Shown here piece after piece: positions 33,052-44,879 of a DNA stretch of 64,000 bases (positions are counted from its first letter, which is position 1; each line of letters starts with the position of its first letter). The notes below the pieces were generated by a model. It worked only from the letters and a program-made list of their open reading frames with translations, had not been told where the DNA came from and made no database searches. Source of the stretch: Cerioporus squamosus (taxonomy: Eukaryota > Basidiomycota > Agaricomycetes > Polyporales > Polyporaceae); contig JABYQS010000091.1 of NCBI GenBank assembly GCA_022592435.1, positions 62,001-126,000 on the forward strand, given 5' to 3'. A program made the position numbers and the translations under genes.

Positions 33052-35710
33052 ATGTCCGTCGTCGGCATCGATTTCGGTGCTCTCCACAGCAAGGTATGTG
33101 GCCCCCGCGATCGCGCGTATGGCGCTTAGATCGATTGTGCAGCTGCTAATACGCGACTTGCTCGATAGATTGGTGTTGCGAGACACCGAGGTATCGATAT
33201 CATCGTCAACGAAGTCTCCAACCGTCAGACACCGTGAGTGTATGCGCTTGCAATTGCCCGGACGGTATGCTAACAGCTCTGTAGATCACTCGTCTCGTTC
33301 GGACCCAGGCAGCGCTCTATCGGCGAGCCCGCAAAGACTCTCGAGATCTCAAACTTCAAGAACACCGTTGGCTCTCTCAAGAGACTGCTTGGGCGGACGG
33401 TTACCGACCCTGAGATCACGGAAGTCGAGTCAAAATTCGCTCATGTCAAGCTTGTGGATGCAAATGGCACAGTGGGCGCGCAGGTATGTACCTTTTTCCA
33501 TCCGATTTGGCGGGTACATGCGGGGAAATGTCGTCGGACGCTGCAGGAATGTGATGCTGTTTGAGACATCGCAATGTTCCCGTCCACTCGTTCCCGAAGA
33601 CTCGATCCGTGACTTACGCCACTCGTCCTCTAGGTGAACTACCTTGGCGAGCAGAAGGTGTTCTCTGCAACACAGCTCACTGCCATGTATCTCGGCAAGC
33701 TCCGCGATACCGCCGCAAATGAGCTCAAGACTGCCGTGTCCGACGTTGTCATCACCGTTCCTGGCTGGTACACCGATGTTCAGCGCCGAGCACTCCTCGA
33801 CGCTGCACAGATCGCCGGTCTCAACGTCCTTCGTCTCATCAACGACTCCACCGCTGTTGCACTCGGATACGGTATCACCAAGTCCGACCTCCCAGAGCCC
33901 GAAAACCCGAAGCACGTTGCGTTCGTCGATGTCGGCCATTCGAGCATGACCGTCTCCATTGTTGCATTCTCGAAGGGTCAGCTCACCGTCAAGAGCACGG
34001 CATATGACCACCATGTCGGTGGTCGCGACATTGACTACGCCCTGCTCAAGCACTTCGCCGCCGAGTTCAAGGAGAAGTACAAGATTGACGTCCTCTCGAA
34101 CCCCAAGGCCATCTTCCGTCTGAACGCCGGCTGCGATCGCGTGAAGAAGGTGCTGTCGGCGAACGCTGAGGCGCCGCTCAACGTCGAGTCCATCGTGAAC
34201 GATGTCGACGCGACTAGCCGCCTTACGCGCGAGGAGTATGAAGAGCTTATTGCTGGCGTCCTCGACCGCCTCACCGCGCCGCTCGAGCAGGCGCTCGCGG
34301 ACTCGGGTCTCACGATCGACCAGATCGATACCGTCGAGCTCGTCGGTGGTTGCACGCGTATCCCCGCCGTCCGCGCGAAGATCCAGGCGTGGTTCCAGGG
34401 CAAGACCCTCTCGACGACGCTCAACCAGGACGAGGCTGCTGCGCGTGGCGCGACGTTCGCGTGTGCTATGCTCTCCCCCGTCTTCCGTGTGCGCGAGTTT
34501 TCGATGCAGGACATCACCCCGTACTCCGTCAAGGTCTCCTGGGAGCGCCAACCCGACGATGACGACAACGAGCTCATCGTCTTCCCGAAGGGCAACACCA
34601 TCCCGTCGACGAAGGTCCTCACGTTCTACCGCAAGGCAGGCTTCGAGATCGAGGCGACATACGCCGACCCCTCCACCCTCCCCGGGGGCATCAACCCCTG
34701 GATCGCCAAGTTCACCGCGAAGAACGTCGAGCCCTCTCCGAACGGCGACTACGCCACCGTGAAGGTGAAGACGCGCCTGAACGCGAACGGCGTCCTGTCG
34801 TTCGAGCAGGCGTACACTGAGGAGATCGAAGAGAAGGAGGAGATGCAGGTTGATGGCGCGGAGGGCGAGGCTGCGCAGCCGAAGAAGAAGAAGGTCGTCA
34901 AGAAGAAGGAGGTGCCCTTCGTATGGGGCCACACAGGTCTCGATCCTTCTGTCATCGCGCAGTTCAGGGAGCTTGAGGCGCAGATGCACGCAGCTGACAA
35001 GCTCGTCCGGGACACCGAGGTATGTGTCTACGTCGTTGAGTTTTTTGATCGATGCTGACCCATCTTCTGGTTTGCAGGAGCGCAAGAACGCTCTCGAGGA
35101 GTTCATCTACGACACTCGTGGTCGCCTTGACGAGCGCTACGCGCCGTACGTCCAGCCCCAGGAGAAGGAGAAAATCCTGGCTGCTCTCCAGGAGGCCGAG
35201 AGCTGGCTGTACTCCGAAGAGGGCGAGGACACCACCAAGTCGGTGTACGCCGCCCGCCTCGACGCCCTGCACGCGCTCGCCGACCCTGTCATCAACCGTT
35301 ACAAGGAGGCCGAGCAGCGGACACGGGTGGTGGCCGAGCTGCGGGAGACAATCAACAACTACATGTCGCAGGCGTCATCGAACGACGAGCGGTTCTCGCA
35401 CATCGAGGAGAAGGACAAGCAGTCTGTGATCGAGAAGTGCGCGACGGTCCAGAAGTGGCTCGAGGACCAGATCGTGCGCCAGAGCGAGCGGCCAAAGAAC
35501 GTCGACCCGGCGTTCACGGCCGCGGAGGTGCTCAAGAAGAAGGACGAGATCATCTACTTCGCGACGCCCATCCTCACGAAGCCCAAGCCCAAGCCCAAGG
35601 CCGAGCCCACTGCGACCCCCGGCACGGAGACTCCCAAGCAGGGCCAGGAGACTCCGAAGACGGAGGAGCAGAAGGCGGACAACGGTCCGTCGGAGATGGA
35701 CGTAGACTAG
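33052..35710 (+). CDS. SSE1: Hsp110-family chaperone / Hsp70 nucleotide-exchange factor (Sse1 type)
   Basis: Cytosolic Hsp70-like protein that acts as nucleotide-exchange factor for Hsp70 and holds unfolded proteins. It starts at ATG 33052 (MSVVGIDFGALHSK); short introns follow at HSK, RQTP and VGAQ. The actin-like ATPase domain shows VITVPGWYTDVQRRALLDAA, LRLINDSTAVALGYGI, VAFVDVGHSSMTVSIVAFSK and VELVGGCTRIPAVRAKIQAW. The substrate-binding domain has an acidic/basic loop (EEKEEMQVDGAEGEA, then QPKKKKVVKKKEVPF), diagnostic of Hsp110 rather than canonical Hsp70. The helical lid runs from ERKNALEEFIYDTRGRLDER to the C terminus, which ends GPSEMDVD rather than EEVD. The stop is at 35708-35710. 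No frame break. Confidence 0.95.
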
Positions 35711-36176
35711 ATTACTCTCCCTTTCACGACGCCATCGATCATGACTACCGCGACGCATGCGGCTTGCATCTGGGGACAGACACAGACAGACGGGCAGTAT
35801 CTACTAGAAGAAAATAATGTGTGTTGTACGTAGAACAGCGTATTGTACTTTTGTCACATCCTCCATCGCGTCCTTTTTGCTCGGCAACGTTGGGACATCG
35901 ACTTCTTTGCGTGCGCAGTTGCTTGCGGTCTTGCACACCACCTTGTTCCTGTTCCGCGTCGAGGGTGCGGGACCGGCGGGAATGCATTGTCGTCTGGGTC
36001 CGCGATACTCCGAGTAGGCTGTAGCTTCTTGAAGGCGCTGAGTAAGGTGGGTTTAAACTCCGCCTCCCAGGTCGTCATACGCAGAGCGCGAAGCCGCACC
36101 CGATCCGTGCTACTTGACTCTGTTGCCTACTACCAACCACCTCTCGCCTGCACGCCGCCGCCACCACACCATCGCC
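35711..36176. other. Intergenic region between SSE1 and the RBR ligase
   Basis: 466 bp, no gene. Likely SSE1 terminator (AGAAAATAATGTG near 35808-35821) and the promoter of the downstream ubiquitin ligase. Confidence 0.45.
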
Positions 36177-38242
36177 ATGTCCTCCGATTACGAGATTTCC
36201 GACGAGGAGAACGAGTACTACGATGAGGAGGACGACGAGATGGAGGTGGACTACGACGATGGTGCGCATATACTGAGCTTACACACGACCTGGACCAAGC
36301 AACTGTGCATGCTCACACTCATATCCTATCGTACAGGGTCGGCCTCTGAGATCGAGGTAGATGGCTTTGGGGATGACTTCAAGGTCGCTGTGAGGAGCGA
36401 GCGGAAGGTGTACGAGGTGGACCACACGTCTCTGAGTCAGCCGGAGATTGAGAAGATCATGCAGACGGACGTCGACCACATCAGCGGCATCTTTGGGGTC
36501 GAGGTGCGTCTTCTGGGGCTCATGTATCCTAGCTCTCCATGTGATGCGAATGTCTCCGTATCTCCGTTATGCAGCCGGGCGTCGCAGCGCAACTTCTCCG
36601 CCACATGAATTGGAACAAGGAGAAGCTCATCGAGAAGTACATGGACAACGCCTCGTCAGTAGCGGTTGCGGCGGGCGTGGAGCTACCACCACGAGAGCCC
36701 ACTCCGCCACCGCCGAAGGCGTCTTCCAGCCGCTTGTCGTCGACCGGTCCTCAGCGCACGACTCGGCGCTCCACAGCGGACCACTCGAAGAGTTCGCCGA
36801 AGGCCAAGCGTGCTTCACCTCCGGTCGAGGACTCGAAGGAGTTCATCTGTCCGATCTGCTTCGACGATACCCAAACGGAGTTCTTGGCGCTGATCTGCGA
36901 GCACAAGTTCTGCGCCTCGTGCTGGAAGGAGTACATCACGAGCAAGGTGCGCACCGAGGCGGAATGCAACATCACATGCATGGCGGAGGACTGCAACATC
37001 GTCGCACTCGATCCGTTCGTCGAGAAGGCGCTCGGAGACGACAAGGAGACATGGTCGCGATACCAGGAGCTGCTCGTGCGACAGTTCGTGTCCTGCATCC
37101 CGCACCTCAAGTTCTGCCCATACCCATCCTGTACCTACACGGTGTCCTGCCCAGCAGCGGCGACGAAGTCCTCGCTGATCACGATGGTCCCTATCGTTAC
37201 CTGCGGCGCGTCGAGCTCGCATGTCTTCTGCTTTGGATGCCCGATCGACACGGACCACCGGCCGGTTGTGTGTGGGGTGGCGAAGATGTGGCTGCAGAAG
37301 TGCCGGGACGACAGCGAGACGGCGAACTGGATCAAAAGCAACACGAAGGAGTGCAGTAAGTGTCAGAGCACGATCGAGAAGAACGGCGGCTGCAATCACA
37401 TGACGTGCAAGAAGTGCAAGTACGAGTTCTGCTGGGTATGCATGGGTAAGTGTTGCATGCTGAATTTGTTGTGACGGAGTATCTGACAATTGACGGGATT
37501 CTGCAGGTCCTTGGTCGGAGCACGGCACGTCGTGGTACTCGTGCAACCGGTACGACGAGAAGAACAGTGTGGACGCTCGTGATGCGCAGACTAAGAGCCG
37601 AGCTTCCTTGGAGCGGTACCTCCACGTAAGTCCACTGCCGCAAGCGTCCGCTTTGCCTGACGTACTGATGATGAGCAGTACTACAACCGGTGGGCGAACC
37701 ACGAGCAATCGGCGAAGCTGTCGATGGAACTCTACACGAAGACCGAGAAGAAGATGGAGGAGATGCAGATCACGTCCGAGCTTACCTGGATCCAGGTCCA
37801 GTTCATGAAGAAGGCCGTGGACGTTGTCTTCAGGTGCCGCATGACGCTTAAATGGACGTATGCGATGGCCTACTACCTCGCTTCTGGCAACGAGAAGGAG
37901 CTCTTCGAGGACAATCAGAGGTACGCTTCTGGCTATCGCAGTATTCACGAGGCGGATGATTGACGCATATCTGCAGGGATCTGGAGCGAGCTGTCGAGGA
38001 ACTGTCTGAGCTGATCGAGGCCCCGATTGACCCGGAGACAATCATGGCCCTCCGACAGAAGGTGACCGACAAGACTGTGAGTGCCACGCTGTGCCGTGTC
38101 GTCGATGCTCCCGTACTCATTGTCCGTGTCACAGGTCTACGTGCAGAAGCGCAACGAGATCATGCTGGAGGACACCGCGAAGGGTTACCTAGACGGGCGG
38201 TGGAAGTGGAACGTCACCGTAGAAGGTTTCGACTCTGCCTGA
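36177..38242 (+). CDS. Ariadne-type RBR E3 ubiquitin ligase
   Basis: A RING-between-RING ligase of the Ariadne (HHARI) family, which takes ubiquitin from an E2 onto a RING2 cysteine before substrate transfer. It starts at ATG 36177 with an acidic N terminus ([20 protein letters not shown]) and a UBA-like region ([20 protein letters not shown]). RING1 is [20 protein letters not shown] followed by [10 protein letters not shown]. The IBR region spans [20 protein letters not shown] to [12 protein letters not shown]2 is [19 protein letters not shown], then [12 protein letters not shown]; the Cys after GG is the expected catalytic residue. The C-terminal Ariadne domain follows ([20 protein letters not shown] and a helical segment to [13 protein letters not shown]). 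Seven or so short introns; TGA at 38240-38242. No frame break. Confidence 0.94.
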
Positions 38243-39845
38243 ACATCTCTACCTCCACATCCCTCACTCCCCATCGCCATCCTGCTATCCAGCACCAAGA
38301 CTCTAGTGTGTCGCTCTGTTGGTCGCTGTCGCCCGCTGCGTGCTCTCCTTGTCTATATTGCCCCGGGTCGTGATCTGTATACGTATCAATCGTTGTTTCT
38401 GTCCGTACGCGTCATCTCTCCCTACCCTCGTTACTACTCTCGTTATAGTTCCATATCGCAATGTACCACTAACGTATCACGTCTATTCATGTGTATTTCC
38501 TGTCGATAAGAAGAGCACGGCTGGATCGGCGCGTCGTGTCACTCCCTGTCACTCCGGATTGTGCAACTCTCGGACTCGGAGCAATCAGATTGCGCGCCTA
38601 GAGCTTCAGCCTCTCGCCATCAACTCGCCATCAACTCGCCATGTCCACCAACTTCCAAGAGTCAAGCTCAAGAGGACTCAGAACAGGGCTCTCCAGGGCT
38701 CTCCAATTACCTTGCTTGTCAAGGTTCTGTCCACCCCCACAATGAAGCCGATTTCATGCACCCGGCGCGCCCCGATAAATTCACGAGATCATCCGAGCCT
38801 TGAGCGCTCACTGCGTCTGCCCGCTTCAGCGCTTCAGCTTCCACTCGGCGAATTGTCCAAGAACTGTCCACGGCCCACGGCCCACGGCAAATCTTCCATA
38901 ACCTATTAACTATGTACGAGGTCGAGAGTCGAGACAGCAGAACATTGTGAGTGGAGACGCATGCTCTAGCCTCTAAGCGCGTTCGAAGTGGCCGAAGCTA
39001 CTTGTCGCGACTGGGGCTTCGAAGTCCATTCGCTTTCAGCAAGCTGCAGGGAAACTTTCTGGGACCCCTCGAACGAGTCAAGCTGGAGAAGTTTGTGCTA
39101 ACCCGCTCAGGTGTGCTCGCCAGGTCACCCCGCCGGTGAGCGGGTCAGTACTCGTGCCATTCCAGGTCCGAACCGTTGACAGCCATGCTCTTGCGGAGAA
39201 TCCTGGACTGTTGACCTCTGATCGGTTCCTTCGTAGCATATAACAGGCCTCCTATCAGCTTTCGGACGACGTAGCGCATCCCGGTTGCGTTGATTGGATG
39301 TCAATATTAACTACTCTACTTATGTGCAACGCTCGCACTTGCGCTTGAATACTTATATAATAGCTGTACTACCGTGCAACTTCAAGCTACTTTTTACTCA
39401 TTTTCTGAGCATATGAGCCTCATCCTCGCACATAGTGACCATCTCAAGCTGTCACCAGGAGCACCCTTCTACCGCATGATTGCCTGACAAGCAAGGTTGT
39501 AGCCGCCGCAGACGCGTCGGCGTTTCCCTCGTGTCTCTCATGTAGCCTCGTGACTGTGGGGCTCAACGAAGGCGCAGTAAGTACAGGTAAGTACTCGGCC
39601 CCGGTCACCTAGCCATTCGCCGGTATCTGATCCTCATGCCCGCACACCGCTGTAACGCCGTTGATTCAGCGTATCAGGATCGATGTCAAGCCTTCGGCGA
39701 ACTGGGCGGCTCTGAAAGCAACCACGGTACTACAACTACTTACTACTAGTGCATTACGGTGGATGCCTGCGAACTGATCTCTTCAGAGGCACCGTTGGTG
39801 GAGACCGTGACTTGCGAGTAGAAACTAGGATATCGGCTCAAGGCC
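38243..39845. other. Intergenic region between the RBR ligase and copy A
   Basis: 1.6 kb with no recognisable gene. The first part is pyrimidine-rich 3' flank; 38520-38960 is dense in short tandem duplications (listed separately). A TATA-like TACTTATATAATAGC lies at about 39349-39363, but nearly 500 bp before copy A, so it may serve a longer leader or an unseen transcript. Confidence 0.45.
38520..38960 (+). repeat. Cluster of short tandem duplications
   Basis: Several different 6-12 bp units are each repeated once or twice in about 400 bp: TGTCACTCC (38537-38555), CTCGGA (38571-38581), CCATCAACTCG (38618-38640), GGGCTCTCCA (38685-38703), GCGCTTCAGC (38824-38840) and CCCACGG (38872-38886), followed by GTCGAGA (38923-38935). 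The units are unrelated to each other, so this is local slippage or duplication rather than one satellite. Confidence 0.55.
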
Positions 39846-42800
39846 ATGTCGACTGGATATTCGGAGGCCGCGCTTCAAGAGGCAGACGCTGCAATCAAGG
39901 CAAGCCAATCGTATCAAGCACCGGAAGGGGAGAGGAGACTGAACGCCTTGGGTGAGGGTGGCTGCTCGATCGTGTGCTGCACGTCGTTCGACTCACTGAG
40001 CACATCATCCAGGGAATGTCGTCTCGAAAGTATCCAATAGTTCCTTCGTTTCTGCCGCACAGAGCGACGCGGCGTCGCAAGTGTACACGGTAGTGAAGGA
40101 TCAAGTCAGCAACTTTGCGCATCACAGCAAGGTGCTCATGGATGTGCTGGACAAAGTTGCCAAGGCACATCCTTTCATCCAACGTAAGTTGGCGGACCTT
40201 CCCGCATAGGCCTCTGTGTGCTGACTCGCGGTACTTAGTTGCTGCGTCGCTGTTCGAGGCCGGATTGACCTTGGAACTCACTCGACGAGAAAACGATGCC
40301 AAGGTCATCGCTCTCAACCTCACGATGTGCGACATGATGGAGACGCTCACTTTGTAGGTTGAAGTCCGCCCTCGACCTGTCTGTATGCCGCTGACTAGAC
40401 TCAGACTCGACGAAGTCGTAAATACGAAGGCACCAGGCCCCGATGGCCTCTCAACTGAGGACCGTCTGAAGCAGCGCCTGGGCTCGATAATCGAGTCGAT
40501 CAAACAGTGTGCCAAGGTGTGCGACAGCTATCAGAAACGCCCCACTGTCGGTACGTACTCGGTGGCGCATGCATGATGCCGATCGACAACATACTCACCT
40601 GCGTCGCACCGCCAGTCAAGTTCTTCACGAGCATGAAGTGGCAGAGCAAATTTACAGAGGTCGCCCAGCAGTTCGCCGACCACAAGGCGGGCATCCAGTT
40701 CGACCTTCAGATCCACGCCAGCGTCGGCATCACCACCGCTAACGTCACGCTCACCGCAATGAACACGTCCTTCACCGCGCTCAACGAGAATGTCTCGAAG
40801 CTGATGGAGGTCGTCTTCGAGCGCATGCGGTCCCCTGAAGAGCGCAGCCTGTCTGCTCTCGTCTCCAAGGAACAGGGCGGGTTGGATGCCCTCCTAGAGG
40901 ACGATCAGCTCCTTGAACAGGTGCTCGAGGAGCAGAAAGCGGGTGCCGGCGAAGACGAGGACGACAACGGGGTGGAACCTCTGGTGCCGGGCCAGGCTCC
41001 GGGTGCGGTTCTGACGGTCGTGGAGCTACGGAAGGAGGTCAACAAGGAGGTCGAGGAGGTCCTCGCCGCCAACGAGTTCTTCGATCAGAAGTTTGAGGCG
41101 ATGAAGATGCAGGTGGAAGAGGTGAGAACTGTCATAAAGCACGAGTCGGATCGGGTCATCAACGCCATTCTCGCTGGTCTCGCTGGTCTCGGCGGCCCGC
41201 AGGAGCGGATCGTCGACCGGGTGAGTCGTCTTCTTCATTGTCATCCGCGATCTCACTGATAAGTATCGCAGGACTTGCATCACGTCTGGAAGGAGATGGT
41301 AGGTTGCGCGTAGTCGGTTGCGTACTACTGAAGATCTGACTAGTGCTTGGTCGACAGGGCTGGAAAGGTAGTGTGAAGGCCAAGCACCTCGTCATGGCCC
41401 TTCGCGACCACTTCGCGGAAGGCAGCCATGCAGAGCTCGCGGCCATCCAGGTGGTGACCCAAGAGAGCAAGGACAACAGTACCCCTAACGCCGCAGTTCA
41501 GGCCACGACGGAGATCAAGGACATCGCGAACCGGGCAAATCCCCTTGCCGCTCCGGAGGACGAGTGGGCGCTGCAGTTTATCACTGTGTTGCGCATCCAG
41601 CCGCTCATCGAGGCATTGGACGTCGATTTCTCCTCCTTCGTGACTGTCGCGGAGGCCAACGCCTTCACGGCTGCGCGGCCGCAAAATTGGAGGTGAGCAA
41701 GATGGGTGCTATGGACTCGGCGCTGGCTTGCTGAGTACCTTGCTAGCCTCCCTCATTGGATTGCGTATTGGACCTACGGTACGCTGGTTGCCATGTGATC
41801 TAACCCCGGAGGTTTCCTGACCCTTCCCATCTGCGCAGGGTTCGAGATGACCGTACAGTGGTACTTCCGCCGTATCCGGAAGACCATCGCACAGATCGCT
41901 GATGCGATGGTGAACGCACTACCCGCGAACCGCAGAATCATCTCCTCCTTCATCTCCTCGCCGCACGTCCGCTGGGTCGAGAACTTCCTCTCTGGGCTTC
42001 GCGATGTCAAACAATGGGACAACACGGACTGGGAGTCCGGAATGTTCCTGAAATTCAAGGAATACGTCGTTGAGAACGAGCAGAAAATGGAACGGAACTT
42101 GCGGAGCGTGAGGTACTTCATCGACGAAGCCAACACGCTGTCTGTTGTCGTCGGGTTTGGGAGACCGGAGAAGGTCGGTACGTCCGTTATCTCCGTGACA
42201 AAACAATCAATTGACAATCACCTTGGTTCGTTGTAGTACATCATGCCGCTCATCGTGCTCCTTTTTCGACGAAGCTTGCACGTCATTCAGCAAGCACACA
42301 GCGTTACTTTGAATCTGGGAGAACTGCGAGGCATCCAACGCTCGCTTTCAGTACTGATCGAAGCAATTCGGGACCGGGTCAGAACGCTGAAAGGTCGGTA
42401 CTTGACTTGAGTTTCCGACCGGGTAGCACATGACGATTTTCCCTGTCTTAGCTGTGCACATCTTGCAGAATCTTGACAGCAAAGAGCAAATGGGGAGGGT
42501 CTTCTATGGTCTCGTACGTGGACAAAACACGACTGTACACTTACTGCGTGCTCACTCATACACTACAGTACTCCTTCGCGTTCGAGAAGGCCGTCTTCAG
42601 CGACTATTGGCGGAGGGCTCCCGAGACAGATGCGAGGTTGCTATGGGGCGACGTGAATGCAACCACGCTCACGATCAATGAAGATTCAGGCTCACAGTCC
42701 CAAGCTCGTGAGCTCCCACTCATCTGTGGGCCCGCAACGGAAGATATCGACCTCATCCCCGATCCGATATTCGACCACCGGACCTCGTCACTCACAACAG

Positions 42801-44537
42801 CTGCACACTCGCTCGTCGGGCATTGGAGCGGCTCATACGACTATGGTGGCCTTGGTGGTGACGGATTCATGAGCTTCACTGTCTCTTCTCACGACGAGGA
42901 AGGGGCAATCGCCGGCTCGGGCACGGACATGTTCGGGCCCTTCTCTGTGCACGGGACTGTAAGCGACAATCGGCTCACGTTCGTCAAGGAGTACTTGTCG
43001 CTGTACTTCGGTCAAAAGGTTGCGTGGCGTTATGAGGGTGTCGTGGTACCTCAATCAGACGAGATAAGAGGGCAATGGGGTCCACTCAACACTGGATGGA
43101 AGTTTACGGTTGCAGAAGGTGAGGCCGAGCAGGGAGATGCTACGGATGCGCATGCGAGGTCAGTAAGCCCAGTTTCCGACCACAGAAACACCGTCACTGC
43201 TAATAATCAGCAGCGGCGTCGTCTCTGCTCATCACCCTTACGCCAAGGGCAGTATCGCACCTTCAAGCACCGAAGTGCCTGAAATACTCATGGACGAAGC
43301 CGAAGACAGTGGCGCCGAGGCGGTTGAGGAGGATTACGATGATGGCGTGTCGGACGGAAGAGCTTTAATCGCCGAGATGACGGCGAACTTGAATCTCGCC
43401 CATGGCAACTTCTTCCTCAAGCGCCGTCCTGTCGAGTACCTGCTCGCCCGTCCACCGGACGAGGAGTTCGCGGAGAACCGTGCTAGGGCGCTTTGGAAAC
43501 TCGCTCTCAAAGCAACCTCTGCGGTCTGTGCAGAGCAAGAGCCTGAACTGCGGGGCGCCTGTCCGCCAGGAGGATGCAACGGCTGCGGTACATTGAGCTG
43601 TCGATGCACGGCCCGGTGTTTGGGTTGGTGCCCGAATTCACCGCGGAGGCGGAGTGGGCCCAGCTCATTCAAGAGATACACCCCGACGACCTCCACCTGT
43701 GGCGTTGCATTGCCCTGTACCAGATGCGGCGAGACATCATGCACGAGTGAGTACGACGGCTCACTGTCTGGACCACGCTCTTCCGGGCTGATGACACGGG
43801 CTTCCGCTAGAGGTGTCTTCTGCGCGGCGTGCAGGGAGTGCCCGATCACGCCTACTCGTTTCCTATGTGTCAACTGCTCGCAAGACGAAGTCGATGGCGG
43901 CATAGACTTGTGTTTCAAGTGCTTCTCTGCGAACAAACACGTTATACGGGACAACAAGGTACATCATCCGGCGCACAACATGGTGCAGTTTCGCACCGTG
44001 AAGTGGAGGGTCTACCGTAACCGCTACATCAATGCCGCTAAGCGAATGCTCACCCGGGCTGATAACCAAGTCAAGCTGTCGGCGGCCCGAGTCATGGTCC
44101 AGACGACTGTCGGAGACATGGGCCCACCTGGTCTACCGTGCATTATCTGCAAGAACTATGTCACCGCCCCACCGTATTGGTGCTGTGTCGAGTGCATCGG
44201 TATGAAGCGTCTCAAACGACACGTTTGCAGCCGTCACTAATTTTTCTGCTTGACAGAAAATACTCTCGTTTGTTATGCCTGCAACGAGCGGGTGCAACGC
44301 GAGAAGGAGTGGCTATTTCAAAGACGTCCGCACGCAACGCAAGGACAGGGTGGACACGACTGGTCACACATACTCGTTTCCGCCCCAAGACCAGAGCTGT
44401 CTGCCCCGGAGACGGACGGCGAGCACGCACTCCCGCTAGAGGAGCGCGTTTCTCGCCTGGAAGCGCGGCTCTCAGCGACGCTGGATCAAATTTTGGGGAT
44501 TCTGTCCAACCGCTCTGGAGAGTCGGGGGAAACGTGA
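39846..44537 (+). CDS. Copy A: EF-hand-like / beta-domain / tandem ZZ zinc-finger protein
   Basis: Large multi-exon member of an expanded agaricomycete family of unknown function. ATG 39846 (MSTGYSEAALQEADAAIKAS); exon 1 ends at 39951. The N-terminal half is helical: NVVSKVSNSSFVSAAQ, LKQRLGSIIESIKQCAKVCD, FEVAQQ-like FTEVAQQFADHKAGIQFDLQ and several coiled-coil stretches. A degenerate EF-hand loop follows, DVDFSSFVTVAE (Gly6 is Ser), then SLPHWIAYWTYGFEMTVQWY. A lipocalin-like beta segment is HWSGSYDYGGLGGDGFMSF to IRGQWGPLNTGW. ZZ finger 1 is CAACRECPITPTRFLCVNC with DLCFKC and HHPAHN; ZZ finger 2 is CIICKNYVTAPPYWCCVEC with CYACNERV and GHDWSH. A coiled coil ends the protein. Between 43510 and 43585 the frame seems to shift twice (KATSA, SVQSKSLN, RMQRLRYIELSMHG in successive frames), so integrity is uncertain. 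Introns are 50-60 nt. Confidence 0.8.
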
Positions 44538-44879
44538 TGTTCTCCCGCGAACGCATCTGATCAGAGTGCATCCGCGGATCGCATCCTCGAATTCGATGGT
44601 CCCGACGAGAGCTATGTAAGTGTACGCTTCGATCATAGACGGCCGGCTTTTCTTGAGGATTGGGTCAATGTCCAGGCCCCAGCGCGTGGTTGAAGCTGCT
44701 TTAAGCTAGACTGTTCAAATCTCAGCGCTGCCTAGAACGCAGGCGATTCTCGGTTCGAGATAACCTCCAGCCGGCATGGACTTGTTCATACATAAATTGG
44801 ACGTCCTCACATCTAGCTGTAGCACCGGTTAAGTCAGTCTCGTGAAGCCATCCGAAACATGCTCCGTCCGTTTAGTACT
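44538..44879. other. Convergent 3' intergenic region
   Basis: 342 bp between the stop of copy A and the stop of the minus-strand homeodomain-like gene. No gene or repeat seen; shared 3' UTR/terminator space. Confidence 0.5.

Noticed and set aside
33430..35106. 558-codon minus-strand frame opposite SSE1
   Set aside because: Antisense of the Hsp110 coding sequence; Leu/Arg/Asp-rich composition typical of shadow frames in GC-rich genes.
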